From Streptomyces aurantiogriseus (GTDB lineage Bacteria; Actinomycetota; Actinomycetes; Streptomycetales; Streptomycetaceae): 64,000 nucleotides of DNA. Positions 35,807 to 43,731 of the stretch are shown here, one piece after another. The notes beneath the pieces were generated by a model. It had not been told where the DNA came from. It did no database searches and saw only the letters and a list, made by a program, of their open reading frames with translations. Made by a program: the position numbers and the translations under genes. The DNA is taken from NCBI RefSeq assembly GCF_014649375.1, contig NZ_BMSX01000017.1, positions 177,519 to 241,518 on the forward strand, written 5' to 3'. Position 1 is the stretch's first letter; the number at the start of each line of letters is the position of its first letter.

Positions 35807-37129
35807 GTGCCCACCGAGACCACCGCCGCCGCGACCCGCACCCGGCACCGCACCGCGCGGCCGGCGAAGGTCCGCAAGGGAGTGATCCGGCCCGAGTTCG
35901 TCCCCCCGGCACCCCCGCTGCGCGGCATCGACCAGCTGGCCGGCTGGCTGCGGAAGGACGGCACCCGAGCCGTCACCGTCGTCACCGACCCCGCGGTCGC
36001 CGAACAGCCCGTGACCACGGGGATCCTCGCTCAGGTCGAGGCCGTCGGCATCACCCCGGCACTCGTCGCCCTGGACGGCCCCACCGGCCTGGACGCGGTC
36101 GCTGAGTCGGCCGCCCTGCTCGCCCCGGACGAGCTCGTCGTCGGCATCGGCGGCGGCACCACCCTCGACTTCGCCAAACTGGCCGCCCTGTCCGCCCGCC
36201 ACCCCGACTTCCCCCGCTACCTCACCGCCCCGCAACGCAGCGGCTTCCTGGTCCTGCCGGCCGCGCTCGGCTCCAGTGCCCGCGTCCTCGCCGTCCCCAC
36301 CACTCTCGGCACGGGCAGCGAACTCGGCACGGTCGCCTGCTTCGAGCGCGACGGCGGCAAACTCCTCGCCACCGGCCCTTGTCTACGGCCGATCGCGGCC
36401 CTGTGGGCGCCGGAGGCCACCGAGACCCTGCCCGGCGAGCTGATCGCCGACGGCGTCCTGGAAGCCCTCTTCCGCACGGTCAGCCCGTACGCCGGCGACC
36501 CCACCGAACTCCCCGAGCAGGACGCCGAGGTGGAGTCCCTGGCCGCCCGTCTGGTCGTCGCCGGGTACGAAGTCGCCGCCCTGCGCGCCGAACACCGGCC
36601 CGTGCCCGCCGAACTACGGCTGCGCATCGCCGAGTTGAGCGGCGAGAGCCAGATCGGCCGGATCAACATCGGCCGCAGCCCCTACGCCGTGAAGTGCTGG
36701 GCGATGGCCAACGAGCTGTCCACCACCCTGAACCTGGCCAAGATGCGCACGGTCTCCGCCCTGTGGCCGGTGCTGTGGCGGCACACCCTCGCCGGTGACA
36801 CCCGGCTGGGCAGCCCCGCCCGTATCCACCGCCTGTGGACGAGCCTGCGCACGGCAGCCCCCTGGCTGTCCGACGATCCGGCGGCCGGCCTGCTCCAGCT
36901 GATGCGCGACTGGCGCGTCGACCGCGAGGTGCGCGCCGACACCGGCCTGATCGACCGGGCCACCACGCGCATCATGCGCGGCTGGGGAGCGGGCCTCCCC
37001 ATCCTCGACGAGTTGAGCGCCGCCGATGTGCGCGCGCTCCTCACCGAGGCCACCGAGCCGGCCTCGGGCGCACCGTCCCCCGTCGCCCGAGGCCCCCAGA
37101 CCCGCACGGACGCCGCCCGGCGCCCGTGA
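35807..37129 (+). CDS. mpaB: Daptide iron-ADH-like oxidative decarboxylase (MpaB-like)
   Basis: 440 residues from a GTG. The iron-containing alcohol dehydrogenase fold is shown by LVVGIGGGTTLDFAKLAAL (NAD loop) and AVPTTLGTGSELGTV. In daptides MpaB oxidises the C-terminal Thr and drives loss of CO2 to give a ketone. By eye the usual metal His residues are missing: the DxxxH site reads DGVLE, and the second and third sites read AMANELS and AKMRTVS. The Asp is kept. The last ~30 residues are a Pro/Arg-rich tail. Confidence 0.78.
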   Translation: MPTETTAAATRTRHRTARPAKVRKGVIRPEFVPPAPPLRGIDQLAGWLRKDGTRAVTVVTDPAVAEQPVTTGILAQVEAVGITPALVALDGPTGLDAVAESAALLAPDELVVGIGGGTTLDFAKLAALSARHPDFPRYLTAPQRSGFLVLPAALGSSARVLAVPTTLGTGSELGTVACFERDGGKLLATGPCLRPIAALWAPEATETLPGELIADGVLEALFRTVSPYAGDPTELPEQDAEVESLAARLVVAGYEVAALRAEHRPVPAELRLRIAELSGESQIGRINIGRSPYAVKCWAMANELSTTLNLAKMRTVSALWPVLWRHTLAGDTRLGSPARIHRLWTSLRTAAPWLSDDPAAGLLQLMRDWRVDREVRADTGLIDRATTRIMRGWGAGLPILDELSAADVRALLTEATEPASGAPSPVARGPQTRTDAARRP

Positions 37130-37187
37130 CGGAAACCCACCGAACGCGGTCCCGGACCCTCCGGGACCCGACACCGAGGAGAAACAC

Positions 37188-37352
37188 ATGAGCGAGAACA
37201 CGAACAACATCGTCGAGACCGAGCTGCAGGACCTGGCCGTCTCCGAGCTGGAGATGCAGGAGCTGGAGACGCTGGAGGCCCCGGGCTGGGCGACCTCCGC
37301 GGGCGTCAGCGTCGGCATCTCGCTGGTCTCCGTCGCCTGGAGCCTCACCTGA
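37188..37352 (+). CDS. Daptide-type precursor peptide A2
   Basis: 54 residues, ATG after GAGGAGAAAC. Leader with ELEMQELETLEAPG; putative core beginning WATSAGVSVGIS and ending VAWSLT. No Cys; terminal Thr. The core is close to that of A3 but with L for V, W for F and small leader changes, so the two products would differ in mass and hydrophobicity. Confidence 0.85.
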   Translation: MSENTNNIVETELQDLAVSELEMQELETLEAPGWATSAGVSVGISLVSVAWSLT

Positions 37353-37402
37353 TCCACACCCCCCTCGACCGTCAACCACCAACCGATTCAAGGGAGAAAC
37401 CC

Positions 37403-37564
37403 ATGAGCGAGAACAACATCGTCGAGACCGAGCTGCAGGCCGTCGCCGCCGACTCGGAGCTGGAGATGCAGGAGCTGGAGGCCCTGGAGGCCCCGGGCTG
37501 GGCGACCTCCGCGGGCGTCAGCGTCGGCATCTCGGTCGTCTCGGTCGCCTTCAGCCTCACCTGA
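37403..37564 (+). CDS. Daptide-type precursor peptide A3
   Basis: 53 residues, ATG after AAGGGAGAAA. Leader contains SELEMQELEALEAPG; putative core begins WATSAGVSVGISV and ends VAFSLT. No Cys. It is a paralogue of A2 50 bases upstream. Confidence 0.85.
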   Translation: MSENNIVETELQAVAADSELEMQELEALEAPGWATSAGVSVGISVVSVAFSLT

Positions 37565-37617
37565 TCCAGGCCCACACCCACACCCACACCACCAGCACCC
37601 AACGAAGGGAAGCCGTC

Positions 37618-37779
37618 ATGGCCGACATCAAGAAGGACATCCCCGCCGAGACCGCCGTCGAGAACGTCGAGCTCGAGATGCAGGAGCTCGAGGCCCTGGA
37701 GGCCCCCGGCTTCTGGACCGGCGTCTCCATCGGGGCCGGCGTGTCCTCCGCCGTCGCCACCTCGATCGCCCTCACCTGA
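37618..37779 (+). CDS. Daptide-type precursor peptide A4
   Basis: 53 residues, ATG after GAAGGGAAG. The leader starts MADIKKDIPAETAVENV and carries ELEMQELEALEAPG; the putative core starts FWTGVSIGAGVSS and ends SIALT. No Cys. Its product is identical to that of A5. Confidence 0.85.
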   Translation: MADIKKDIPAETAVENVELEMQELEALEAPGFWTGVSIGAGVSSAVATSIALT

Positions 37780-37854
37780 TCGAGCCCCGCACCTCTGCAA
37801 CACCCCAAGAAGTACAGCCCGAGAAGAACAGCCCGAGAAGAAAGGGAAGCCGTC

Positions 37855-38016
37855 ATGGCCGACATCAAGAAGGACATCCCCGCCGAGACCGCCGTCGAGA
37901 ACGTCGAGCTCGAGATGCAGGAGCTCGAAGCGCTGGAGGCCCCCGGCTTCTGGACCGGCGTCTCCATCGGCGCGGGCGTCTCCTCCGCCGTCGCCACCTC
38001 GATCGCCCTCACCTGA
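37855..38016 (+). CDS. Daptide-type precursor peptide A5, same protein as A4
   Basis: 53 residues, identical in protein sequence to A4; the two genes differ at five positions, all synonymous by my alignment. The ribosome binding region and about 18 bases after the stop are also the same, so A4/A5 is a tandem gene duplication whose protein has been kept unchanged. Confidence 0.85.
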   Translation: MADIKKDIPAETAVENVELEMQELEALEAPGFWTGVSIGAGVSSAVATSIALT

Positions 38017-38097
38017 TCGAGCCCCGCACCAAGGGAACGCGACCCCCAGTGAGCAGCCCTCACTAGGTCTTCGGCACGCAACGGCGTGATCGCAGAT

Positions 38098-38143
38098 CCT
38101 GCCTCGGCCCTGCTTCCGGCAAAGGAATGAGCTGGGCCGAGGC
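38098..38143 (+). promoter_or_regulatory. Stem-loop element, copy 2, between A5 and the M50 protease gene
   Basis: GCCTCGGCCC (38101-38110) pairs with GGGCCGAGGC (38134-38143); the loop TTCCGGCAAAGGAATGAGCT is the same as in copy 1 at 35719. The outer flanks differ, so the element itself is what is conserved. Confidence 0.65.
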
Positions 38144-38191
38144 GGGGGGCGCCCCCCTTAAGAAGACCAACCGACCCGTGAGGAACCCACC

Positions 38192-39823
38192 GTGAGCGCC
38201 ACCACCGCATCACCCGCTGCGCCTGCCGCGCACACGCAGCGGCCGAACCGCGCACCGGGCACCGAGATCCACCCGCCCATGGGCGACGGCGGCACCTGGG
38301 TGCTGCAGCGTGGCCCGCGCTACATCCGGGTGAGCCCCGATGTCGCCGGTCTCGCCCAGCACTTCGACGGCGAGCGCGACCACGCGGAGCTGGCCCGCCT
38401 GATGGGCGGCACCTGGTCCGCCGCCATGGTCGGCTTCGCCGTCCGCCGCCTGGACGAGCTCGGCCTGATCGACGACGGCGAGATGAAGGCGCCCCGCCGC
38501 GAAGGCCGCCTCAAGCTGGTCCCGCCGTTCACCTTCCAGTTCACGCTGCTGCGGCCGGGCCGCGCGATGCAGTCCCTGCAGCCCCTGTTCGTCCGCCTCG
38601 GCAACCGGTACCTGATCGGCGCCGCCCTGCTGACCGCGCTGGCCGGCCTCGCCGCGCTCGCCGTGCAGAACACGTACGTGCAGGGCTCGCTCTCCGGCCC
38701 GCTCTCGCCCCTCACCTACCTGGGCGTCCTCGTCGGACTGATCGCCGGCACCTCGATCCACGAGCTGGGGCACGCGGCCACCCTGATCCGCTACGGCGGC
38801 CGCCCCTCCCGGATCGGGATCATGCTCTTCTACCTGATGCCGGCGTTCTTCTGCGACGTCTCCGACGCCTGGCGCCTGCCGCAACGCCGCCAGCGCGTCC
38901 ATGTCGCCCTCGCGGGCCCGGCCGTGCAGACCTTCCTCGCCGGCGCCGCCGCCCTCGCCGCCTGGCCGCTGGCCGAAGGGGGCCTGAAGACCACGCTCGT
39001 CTTCTTCGCCCTCGGCAGCTACCTCACGGGCCTGCTGAACCTGCTGCCGTTCATCAAGCTCGACGGCTACATCGCCCTGATGAGCCACGCCGACATCCCC
39101 TACCTGCGCGACCGCGCCATCACCGACGCCCGCCGCGCGATCGCCCGCCTCCTCTTCGGCGGCCGCTACGAACGCGAGCTGACCACCCGCTGGACCACCT
39201 GGTACGGCCTGGCCTGCATGGTCTTCCCGCTGTACCTGCTGTCGACCGCGCTCCAGCTGTGGATCGACCTGCTGCGGCGCGGCGGCTGGATCGGCGTCAG
39301 CCTGGCCGCCTGCGGAGTGTCGTACGGCCTGTACTTCCTGGGCCGCGGGGCGCGCCGGCTGGCCGGTGAGGTGCGTGCCGCCGGGGCCGCCCGCCTCCGG
39401 GTGGCCACGGTCACCGGCGCCCTGGCCGCCCTCGCGACCGCCCTGCTCTTCCTTCCCGTCCCGCACACCGTCTCCGCCGCGTACGTCACCCGTGCCGACG
39501 GCGTCGAGCTGGTGCTCCTGGACGGCGCGGACACCGACCGGATCAAGCCCGGCCAGCGGGTCACCCTGACCGCCAACGGCCCGGTCCTGCACCCCACGAC
39601 GGGCACCGCGACCGTGGGCGCCGAGGCGCCCGACGGCACCGCGCCCCTGTCGTCCTTCTTCCCGATCGCCCTCGGCGAGGCGTACGACCTGCCGGTCACC
39701 GGCTACCGGCTGACCCTCGACCGCGTCCCGGACGAGCCCACGGGAGCCGCGGAGGTGGACACCGGCCGCCTCCCCCTCTGGGAGGTCGCCCACCGCACCT
39801 ACCTGAGCCCCTTCCTCCCGTAG
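38192..39823 (+). CDS. Daptide-cluster M50 membrane metalloprotease with N-terminal RRE/PqqD-like domain
   Basis: 543 residues from a GTG. Residues ~20-95 (WVLQRGPRYIRVSPDVAGLA, ELARLMGGTWSAAMVGFAVR, LDELGLIDDGE) look like a PqqD/RRE winged helix. The rest is membrane-embedded with the zinc site SIHELGHAATL (HExxH) in one helix and LPFIKLDGYIAL carrying the third ligand Asp, plus about eight further hydrophobic segments and a C-terminal extracellular beta region (residues ~420-543). It probably removes the leader during or before export. Confidence 0.82.
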   Translation: MSATTASPAAPAAHTQRPNRAPGTEIHPPMGDGGTWVLQRGPRYIRVSPDVAGLAQHFDGERDHAELARLMGGTWSAAMVGFAVRRLDELGLIDDGEMKAPRREGRLKLVPPFTFQFTLLRPGRAMQSLQPLFVRLGNRYLIGAALLTALAGLAALAVQNTYVQGSLSGPLSPLTYLGVLVGLIAGTSIHELGHAATLIRYGGRPSRIGIMLFYLMPAFFCDVSDAWRLPQRRQRVHVALAGPAVQTFLAGAAALAAWPLAEGGLKTTLVFFALGSYLTGLLNLLPFIKLDGYIALMSHADIPYLRDRAITDARRAIARLLFGGRYERELTTRWTTWYGLACMVFPLYLLSTALQLWIDLLRRGGWIGVSLAACGVSYGLYFLGRGARRLAGEVRAAGAARLRVATVTGALAALATALLFLPVPHTVSAAYVTRADGVELVLLDGADTDRIKPGQRVTLTANGPVLHPTTGTATVGAEAPDGTAPLSSFFPIALGEAYDLPVTGYRLTLDRVPDEPTGAAEVDTGRLPLWEVAHRTYLSPFLP

Positions 39824-39877
39824 CCCGCCCCGAACGCCCACCCACTCTTCCCACCCGAAACGGCCAGGAGACGTACC

Positions 39878-42436
39878 GTGCTCGACTTCCGCTTCCTCGA
39901 CTTCTGCCGCGAGGACTCCCTCTTCTACGACGCCCCCGACCACGACGGCGCCACCGACCAGGACTTCCACGCGGGCCGCATCCCAGGACCCGGCTGGACG
40001 GTGACCCGCGGAAGAGAGTGGACGTTCTGCACCCCGCCCGACCTCGACGTCCCCGACCAGGGCTGGAAGATCCACGTCTCCGCGTCCCCGGACAACGCCG
40101 CGGAGCTGCTGGACACCGTCGCCCCGTACTGCGTCGAGCACGGGCTGATGTACAAGTACATCTCCACCCGCGAGATCCTCGGCCGGCGCGGCTCCAAGTA
40201 CGGCGACCGCAGCGCCAGCGGCAAGTTCATCACCATCTACCCGCCGAACGAGGAGATCCTGGAGCGCACCCTCCACGAGCTGGAGGAGCTGGTCGGCGGC
40301 ACCCCCGCCCCGTACATCCTCAGCGACCTGCGCTGGCAGCAGGGCCCGCTGTTCGTCCGCTACGGCGGGTTCGTGCTGAAGATGGCCCGCGCCGAGAACG
40401 GCGCCCTGGTCCCCGGCATCCGCAACCCGCAGGGCGAGATGGTCCCGGACGTGCGCCGCCCGGCGTTCCGTCCGCCGGAGTGGGTGACGCTGCCGCCGTT
40501 CCTCGCCGAGGCCCACCAGAAGCGCAAGCAGGGCACGCTGAAGAACTTCCCGTTCCGCGTCCACAAGGCGCTGCACTTCTCCAACGGCGGCGGCGTCTAC
40601 CGCGCAGTCGACCAGCGCACCGGCACGGAGGTCCTGCTGAAGGAGGCCCGCCCGCTGGCCGGCCTGGACGCCAGCGGCGCCGACGCGATCACCCGGATGG
40701 AGCGCGAGCACTGGGCGCTGACCAAGCTGGCCGGCCTGCCCGCCGTCCCGGCGCTGATCGACTACCGCGACGGCCACGAACACCGCTTCCTGGCCCGCGA
40801 GTTCATCGACGGCGAGGCGCTGATCGACGTACTGCGCCGTCGGCACCCCTTCACCTCCGGCGACAACTCGCCCGAGGCGCGCGCCGCCTACACCACCTGG
40901 GCGCTGGACATCCTCGACCAGGTGTCGGCGGGCGTGGCCGCGATGCACGAGCGCGGGGTCGTCTTCGGTGACCTGCACCCCGGCAACATTCTCCTCAAGG
41001 CCGACAACACGGTCGCGTTCATCGACATGGAGACCTGCACCCCGGTCGAGGACGGCCACCCGCAGGCGATGGGCGCGCTCGGCTTCCACGCCCCGCACCA
41101 CCTCACCGGCGCGGACTGCGACCTGTTCGCCCTGAACGTGCTGCGGCTGACGATGTTCATGCCGCTGCCGCAGATCGTGCCGTGGGGTGTGGCCAAGGTG
41201 CAGACACTGCTCGACGTCGCCACCGAGCAGTTCGACCTGCCCGAGTCGCTGGTCGCCACGATCGCCGAGGGCCTCGGCCCGGACGTGCTGACCGCCGGCC
41301 GTGACTTCTCCGTCGCCTGGCCCGCCGTCCCCGACGCGGCCCTGCGCGAGGCCATCGCCCGCTCCATCGTCGAGGCCGCCTCCCCCGGGCGCGACGACCG
41401 CCTCTACCCGGGCGACGCCATGCAGTTCCTCACGCCGGGCGGCGGCGCCACCTTCGCCTACGGCGCGGCGGGCGTCCTGTGGGCGCTGGCCCGCGCCGGA
41501 CAGCGGCCCCCGGCGGAGCACGTCCGCTGGCTCGTCGACCACGCCCGCGACGCCGAGACCGACGGCCCCGGCTTCTACACCGGCCTCGCCGGCATCGCGT
41601 ACACCCTGGACCACCTCGGCCACCCGGAGGAGGCCGACGCCCTGATGCAGCGCGCCTTCGCCACACCGGTCGCCGGCGTCAGCGACTCGCTGTGCAACGG
41701 CTGGTCGGGCCTGGGCCTGGCAGCCCTGCACCTGTCCGACCGCCGCGACGACCCCTCGGCCTACCTGGACATGGCCCGCACCCTCGCCGACCGCATCGGC
41801 AGCCCCGAGAGCGCCACGACCGGCCCCAAGCGCGTCGGCCTGGTCTACGGCCGCTCCGGCCACGCCCTGTTCCTGCTGCGCCTGTACGAGCGCACCGGCG
41901 AGCAGCGCTACCTGGACGCCGCCGAGGCCGAGCTGCGCGCCGACCTGGAGACCATCGACCTGACCCAGGAGGACAGCCGGCTGCGCCTGGGCCCCGGCCT
42001 GATCGGCAGCGCCGGCATCGCCCTGGTGATCCGCGCGATCGCCGCGCACCGCCCCGCCGCCGACCTCGACGAGGCCCATGAGCGCCTCCTGGACACCGTC
42101 CACTCCCACTTCGCCAGCTCCTGCGGCCTGTTCACCGGCAGGGCAGGCGCCCTGCTCACCCTCACCGGCGACCACCACGACCCCGAGCAGACCCGCGCCC
42201 ACCTCGACGCCCTCGGCTGGGAGGCCATGGCCGCCGAGCCGGGCCGCATCGACTTCCTCGGCGACCACGGCTACCGCCTGTCGACAGACCTCGCGACGGG
42301 TTCGGCGGGAGTGCTGCTGGCGCTGACGGCGATAGCGGAGGACAACGCGGAGGCACTGCCGTTCGCGACGCCGAACCCGAACGAGCCCGCGGCCGCCGGC
42401 AGCGACGACACCCCCGTTTCCGGAGGTCAGCCGTGA
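39878..42436 (+). CDS. Class III lanthionine synthetase LanKC
   Basis: 852 residues, GTG start after CAGGAGA. Order: N-terminal lyase-like domain (~1-220, with YKYISTREILGRRGSKYGDR and GKFITIYP), Ser/Thr kinase domain (~225-500: GGGVYRAVDQRTGTEVLLKE, VVFGDLHPGNILL, AFIDMETCTP), then a LanC-like toroid (~530-830: GLAGIAY, LCNGWSGLG, VYGRSGHAL, LGPGLIGSAG, CGLFTGRAG). The zinc triad of LanC enzymes (Cys and CHG) is not present as such, as is usual for class III. It phosphorylates and eliminates Ser/Thr to Dha/Dhb and may cyclise. No precursor here has a Cys, so lanthionine or labionin rings are not expected. Confidence 0.88.
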   Translation: MLDFRFLDFCREDSLFYDAPDHDGATDQDFHAGRIPGPGWTVTRGREWTFCTPPDLDVPDQGWKIHVSASPDNAAELLDTVAPYCVEHGLMYKYISTREILGRRGSKYGDRSASGKFITIYPPNEEILERTLHELEELVGGTPAPYILSDLRWQQGPLFVRYGGFVLKMARAENGALVPGIRNPQGEMVPDVRRPAFRPPEWVTLPPFLAEAHQKRKQGTLKNFPFRVHKALHFSNGGGVYRAVDQRTGTEVLLKEARPLAGLDASGADAITRMEREHWALTKLAGLPAVPALIDYRDGHEHRFLAREFIDGEALIDVLRRRHPFTSGDNSPEARAAYTTWALDILDQVSAGVAAMHERGVVFGDLHPGNILLKADNTVAFIDMETCTPVEDGHPQAMGALGFHAPHHLTGADCDLFALNVLRLTMFMPLPQIVPWGVAKVQTLLDVATEQFDLPESLVATIAEGLGPDVLTAGRDFSVAWPAVPDAALREAIARSIVEAASPGRDDRLYPGDAMQFLTPGGGATFAYGAAGVLWALARAGQRPPAEHVRWLVDHARDAETDGPGFYTGLAGIAYTLDHLGHPEEADALMQRAFATPVAGVSDSLCNGWSGLGLAALHLSDRRDDPSAYLDMARTLADRIGSPESATTGPKRVGLVYGRSGHALFLLRLYERTGEQRYLDAAEAELRADLETIDLTQEDSRLRLGPGLIGSAGIALVIRAIAAHRPAADLDEAHERLLDTVHSHFASSCGLFTGRAGALLTLTGDHHDPEQTRAHLDALGWEAMAAEPGRIDFLGDHGYRLSTDLATGSAGVLLALTAIAEDNAEALPFATPNPNEPAAAGSDDTPVSGGQP

Positions 42437-43701
42437 TCGACGTACCCCGTACCCTCGCCCCCGCCACCGGCATAGCCGCCCGCTACTCCCTGCTCCCCCC
42501 GCAGCCCGACAACCCCCTGTGGAGCACGGCCGTAGCCCTCCGCCCCGTCGAGGGGTGGGACGAGACCCACGTCCCCCTCTCCGCCCTCGTCGCCGGCGCC
42601 AACGGCCACTCCCGTGCCGACGCCCTGCTGCGCGGCGCGGGCGAGGCGGTCGAGCGGCGCGCCCTGCACCCGGACGACCGCCTGCCCGTCGTACACGGCA
42701 CCGCCGAAGCCCTCGGCGCGGACGCCTTCCCGGCCCACGCCCACGCCCTGGCCCACCCGGACGCGGCGACCGCCCACCTCGACTGGTACCCGGCGCTGCG
42801 CCTGAGCGACGGCGCGACGGTGCTGGTCCCGGCGGGCCTGGTCGACTGGCCCACCACCGCACCGGCGTCGCTGTTCGACCCGTCCCCGTCCGGCGCCGCG
42901 TCCGGCAGCGGCCGCGCCATGGCGCTGCGCTCGGCCCTCGTCGAGATCGTCGAGCGGGACGCCTTCACCACGGCGTGGGGCCGCCAGTTGCGCCTCCCGA
43001 GTTACACCGACCCGCTCGAGGCGGTGGCCGGCACCCCCGACCGCCCCACCGGCGAAGCCCTCCGCACCCTGTGGCGGCGGGCCGTGGACCAGGGCATCGA
43101 GGCGACCTTCGCGTACATCCCCAACGCCGTCCCCGGCCTGTGGTGCGTGGTCGCCTCCCTGGTGGAAGCGCACCGCCCCGGCGCGACGGCCACCGTCGGC
43201 ATGAAGGCCTCCGACCGCCCCCACGACGCCCTGCTCGGCGCCCTCCAGGAGGCCTGGCAGGTCCGCGCCGCGCTGGACGCCACCCGGCAGGACGGCGGCC
43301 CGGTCCACGCGCCGGACCCGGTGGTCACCGAGCACGACCGCATCCAGTACATGCTCACCGGCCGCGCCTGCACCGCCGTACGCGACTGGGTCGCCGGATT
43401 CACCCCGGCGCAGGAGCCGATGACGGAACGTCGAGTGAGCACGGACGACCTCACCGCCGCCCTCCTCGCCGACGGCGCCGACCCGCTCGTCGTCGACCTC
43501 ACCCCCCGCCTGCCCGCCACCACCACGGCGATGGGCTGGCAGGCAGTGAAAGTGATCCCGGCCGGCTACCAGCACCTCCGCATGGACGAGACCCACGACT
43601 GGACCTGGCACCTGCCCCGTCTGACCACCGTGCCTGAACGCACCGGCTGCCCCGCCCGCCTGGCCGACCACCGGTCCGCCGCCCCCCACCCCCTGCCCTG
43701 A
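42433..43701 (+). CDS. Stand-alone YcaO domain protein
   Basis: 422 residues; GTG overlaps the LanKC stop (GTGA). The YcaO ATP-binding pattern is visible: RGAGEAVERRALH, ALRSALVEIVERDAFTTAWG and LLGALQEAWQVRAAL, with a short proline-bearing C-terminus (PHPLP) as in azoline-forming members. YcaO enzymes use ATP to activate backbone amides, forming azolines, thioamides or amidines. No E1-like, TfuA or dehydrogenase partner is in the cluster, and the precursors have no Cys, so oxazoline, amidine or thioamide formation are the open options. Translational coupling to LanKC says it belongs to the pathway. Confidence 0.8.
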   Translation: MIDVPRTLAPATGIAARYSLLPPQPDNPLWSTAVALRPVEGWDETHVPLSALVAGANGHSRADALLRGAGEAVERRALHPDDRLPVVHGTAEALGADAFPAHAHALAHPDAATAHLDWYPALRLSDGATVLVPAGLVDWPTTAPASLFDPSPSGAASGSGRAMALRSALVEIVERDAFTTAWGRQLRLPSYTDPLEAVAGTPDRPTGEALRTLWRRAVDQGIEATFAYIPNAVPGLWCVVASLVEAHRPGATATVGMKASDRPHDALLGALQEAWQVRAALDATRQDGGPVHAPDPVVTEHDRIQYMLTGRACTAVRDWVAGFTPAQEPMTERRVSTDDLTAALLADGADPLVVDLTPRLPATTTAMGWQAVKVIPAGYQHLRMDETHDWTWHLPRLTTVPERTGCPARLADHRSAAPHPLP

Positions 43702-43731
43702 GACACGCCGAGACGAAGAGGAACACGCACG

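Noticed and set aside
39878..42436. Class IV (LanL) lanthipeptide synthetase
   Set aside because: The C-terminal toroid lacks the Cys and CHG zinc ligands required of LanL, so class III fits better.
38210..42862. 1550-codon open frame antisense to the protease and LanKC genes
   Set aside because: It has no domain-like sequence, is Gly/Arg/Val-rich low complexity, and mirrors well-supported genes on the other strand; long antisense frames are usual at this GC content.
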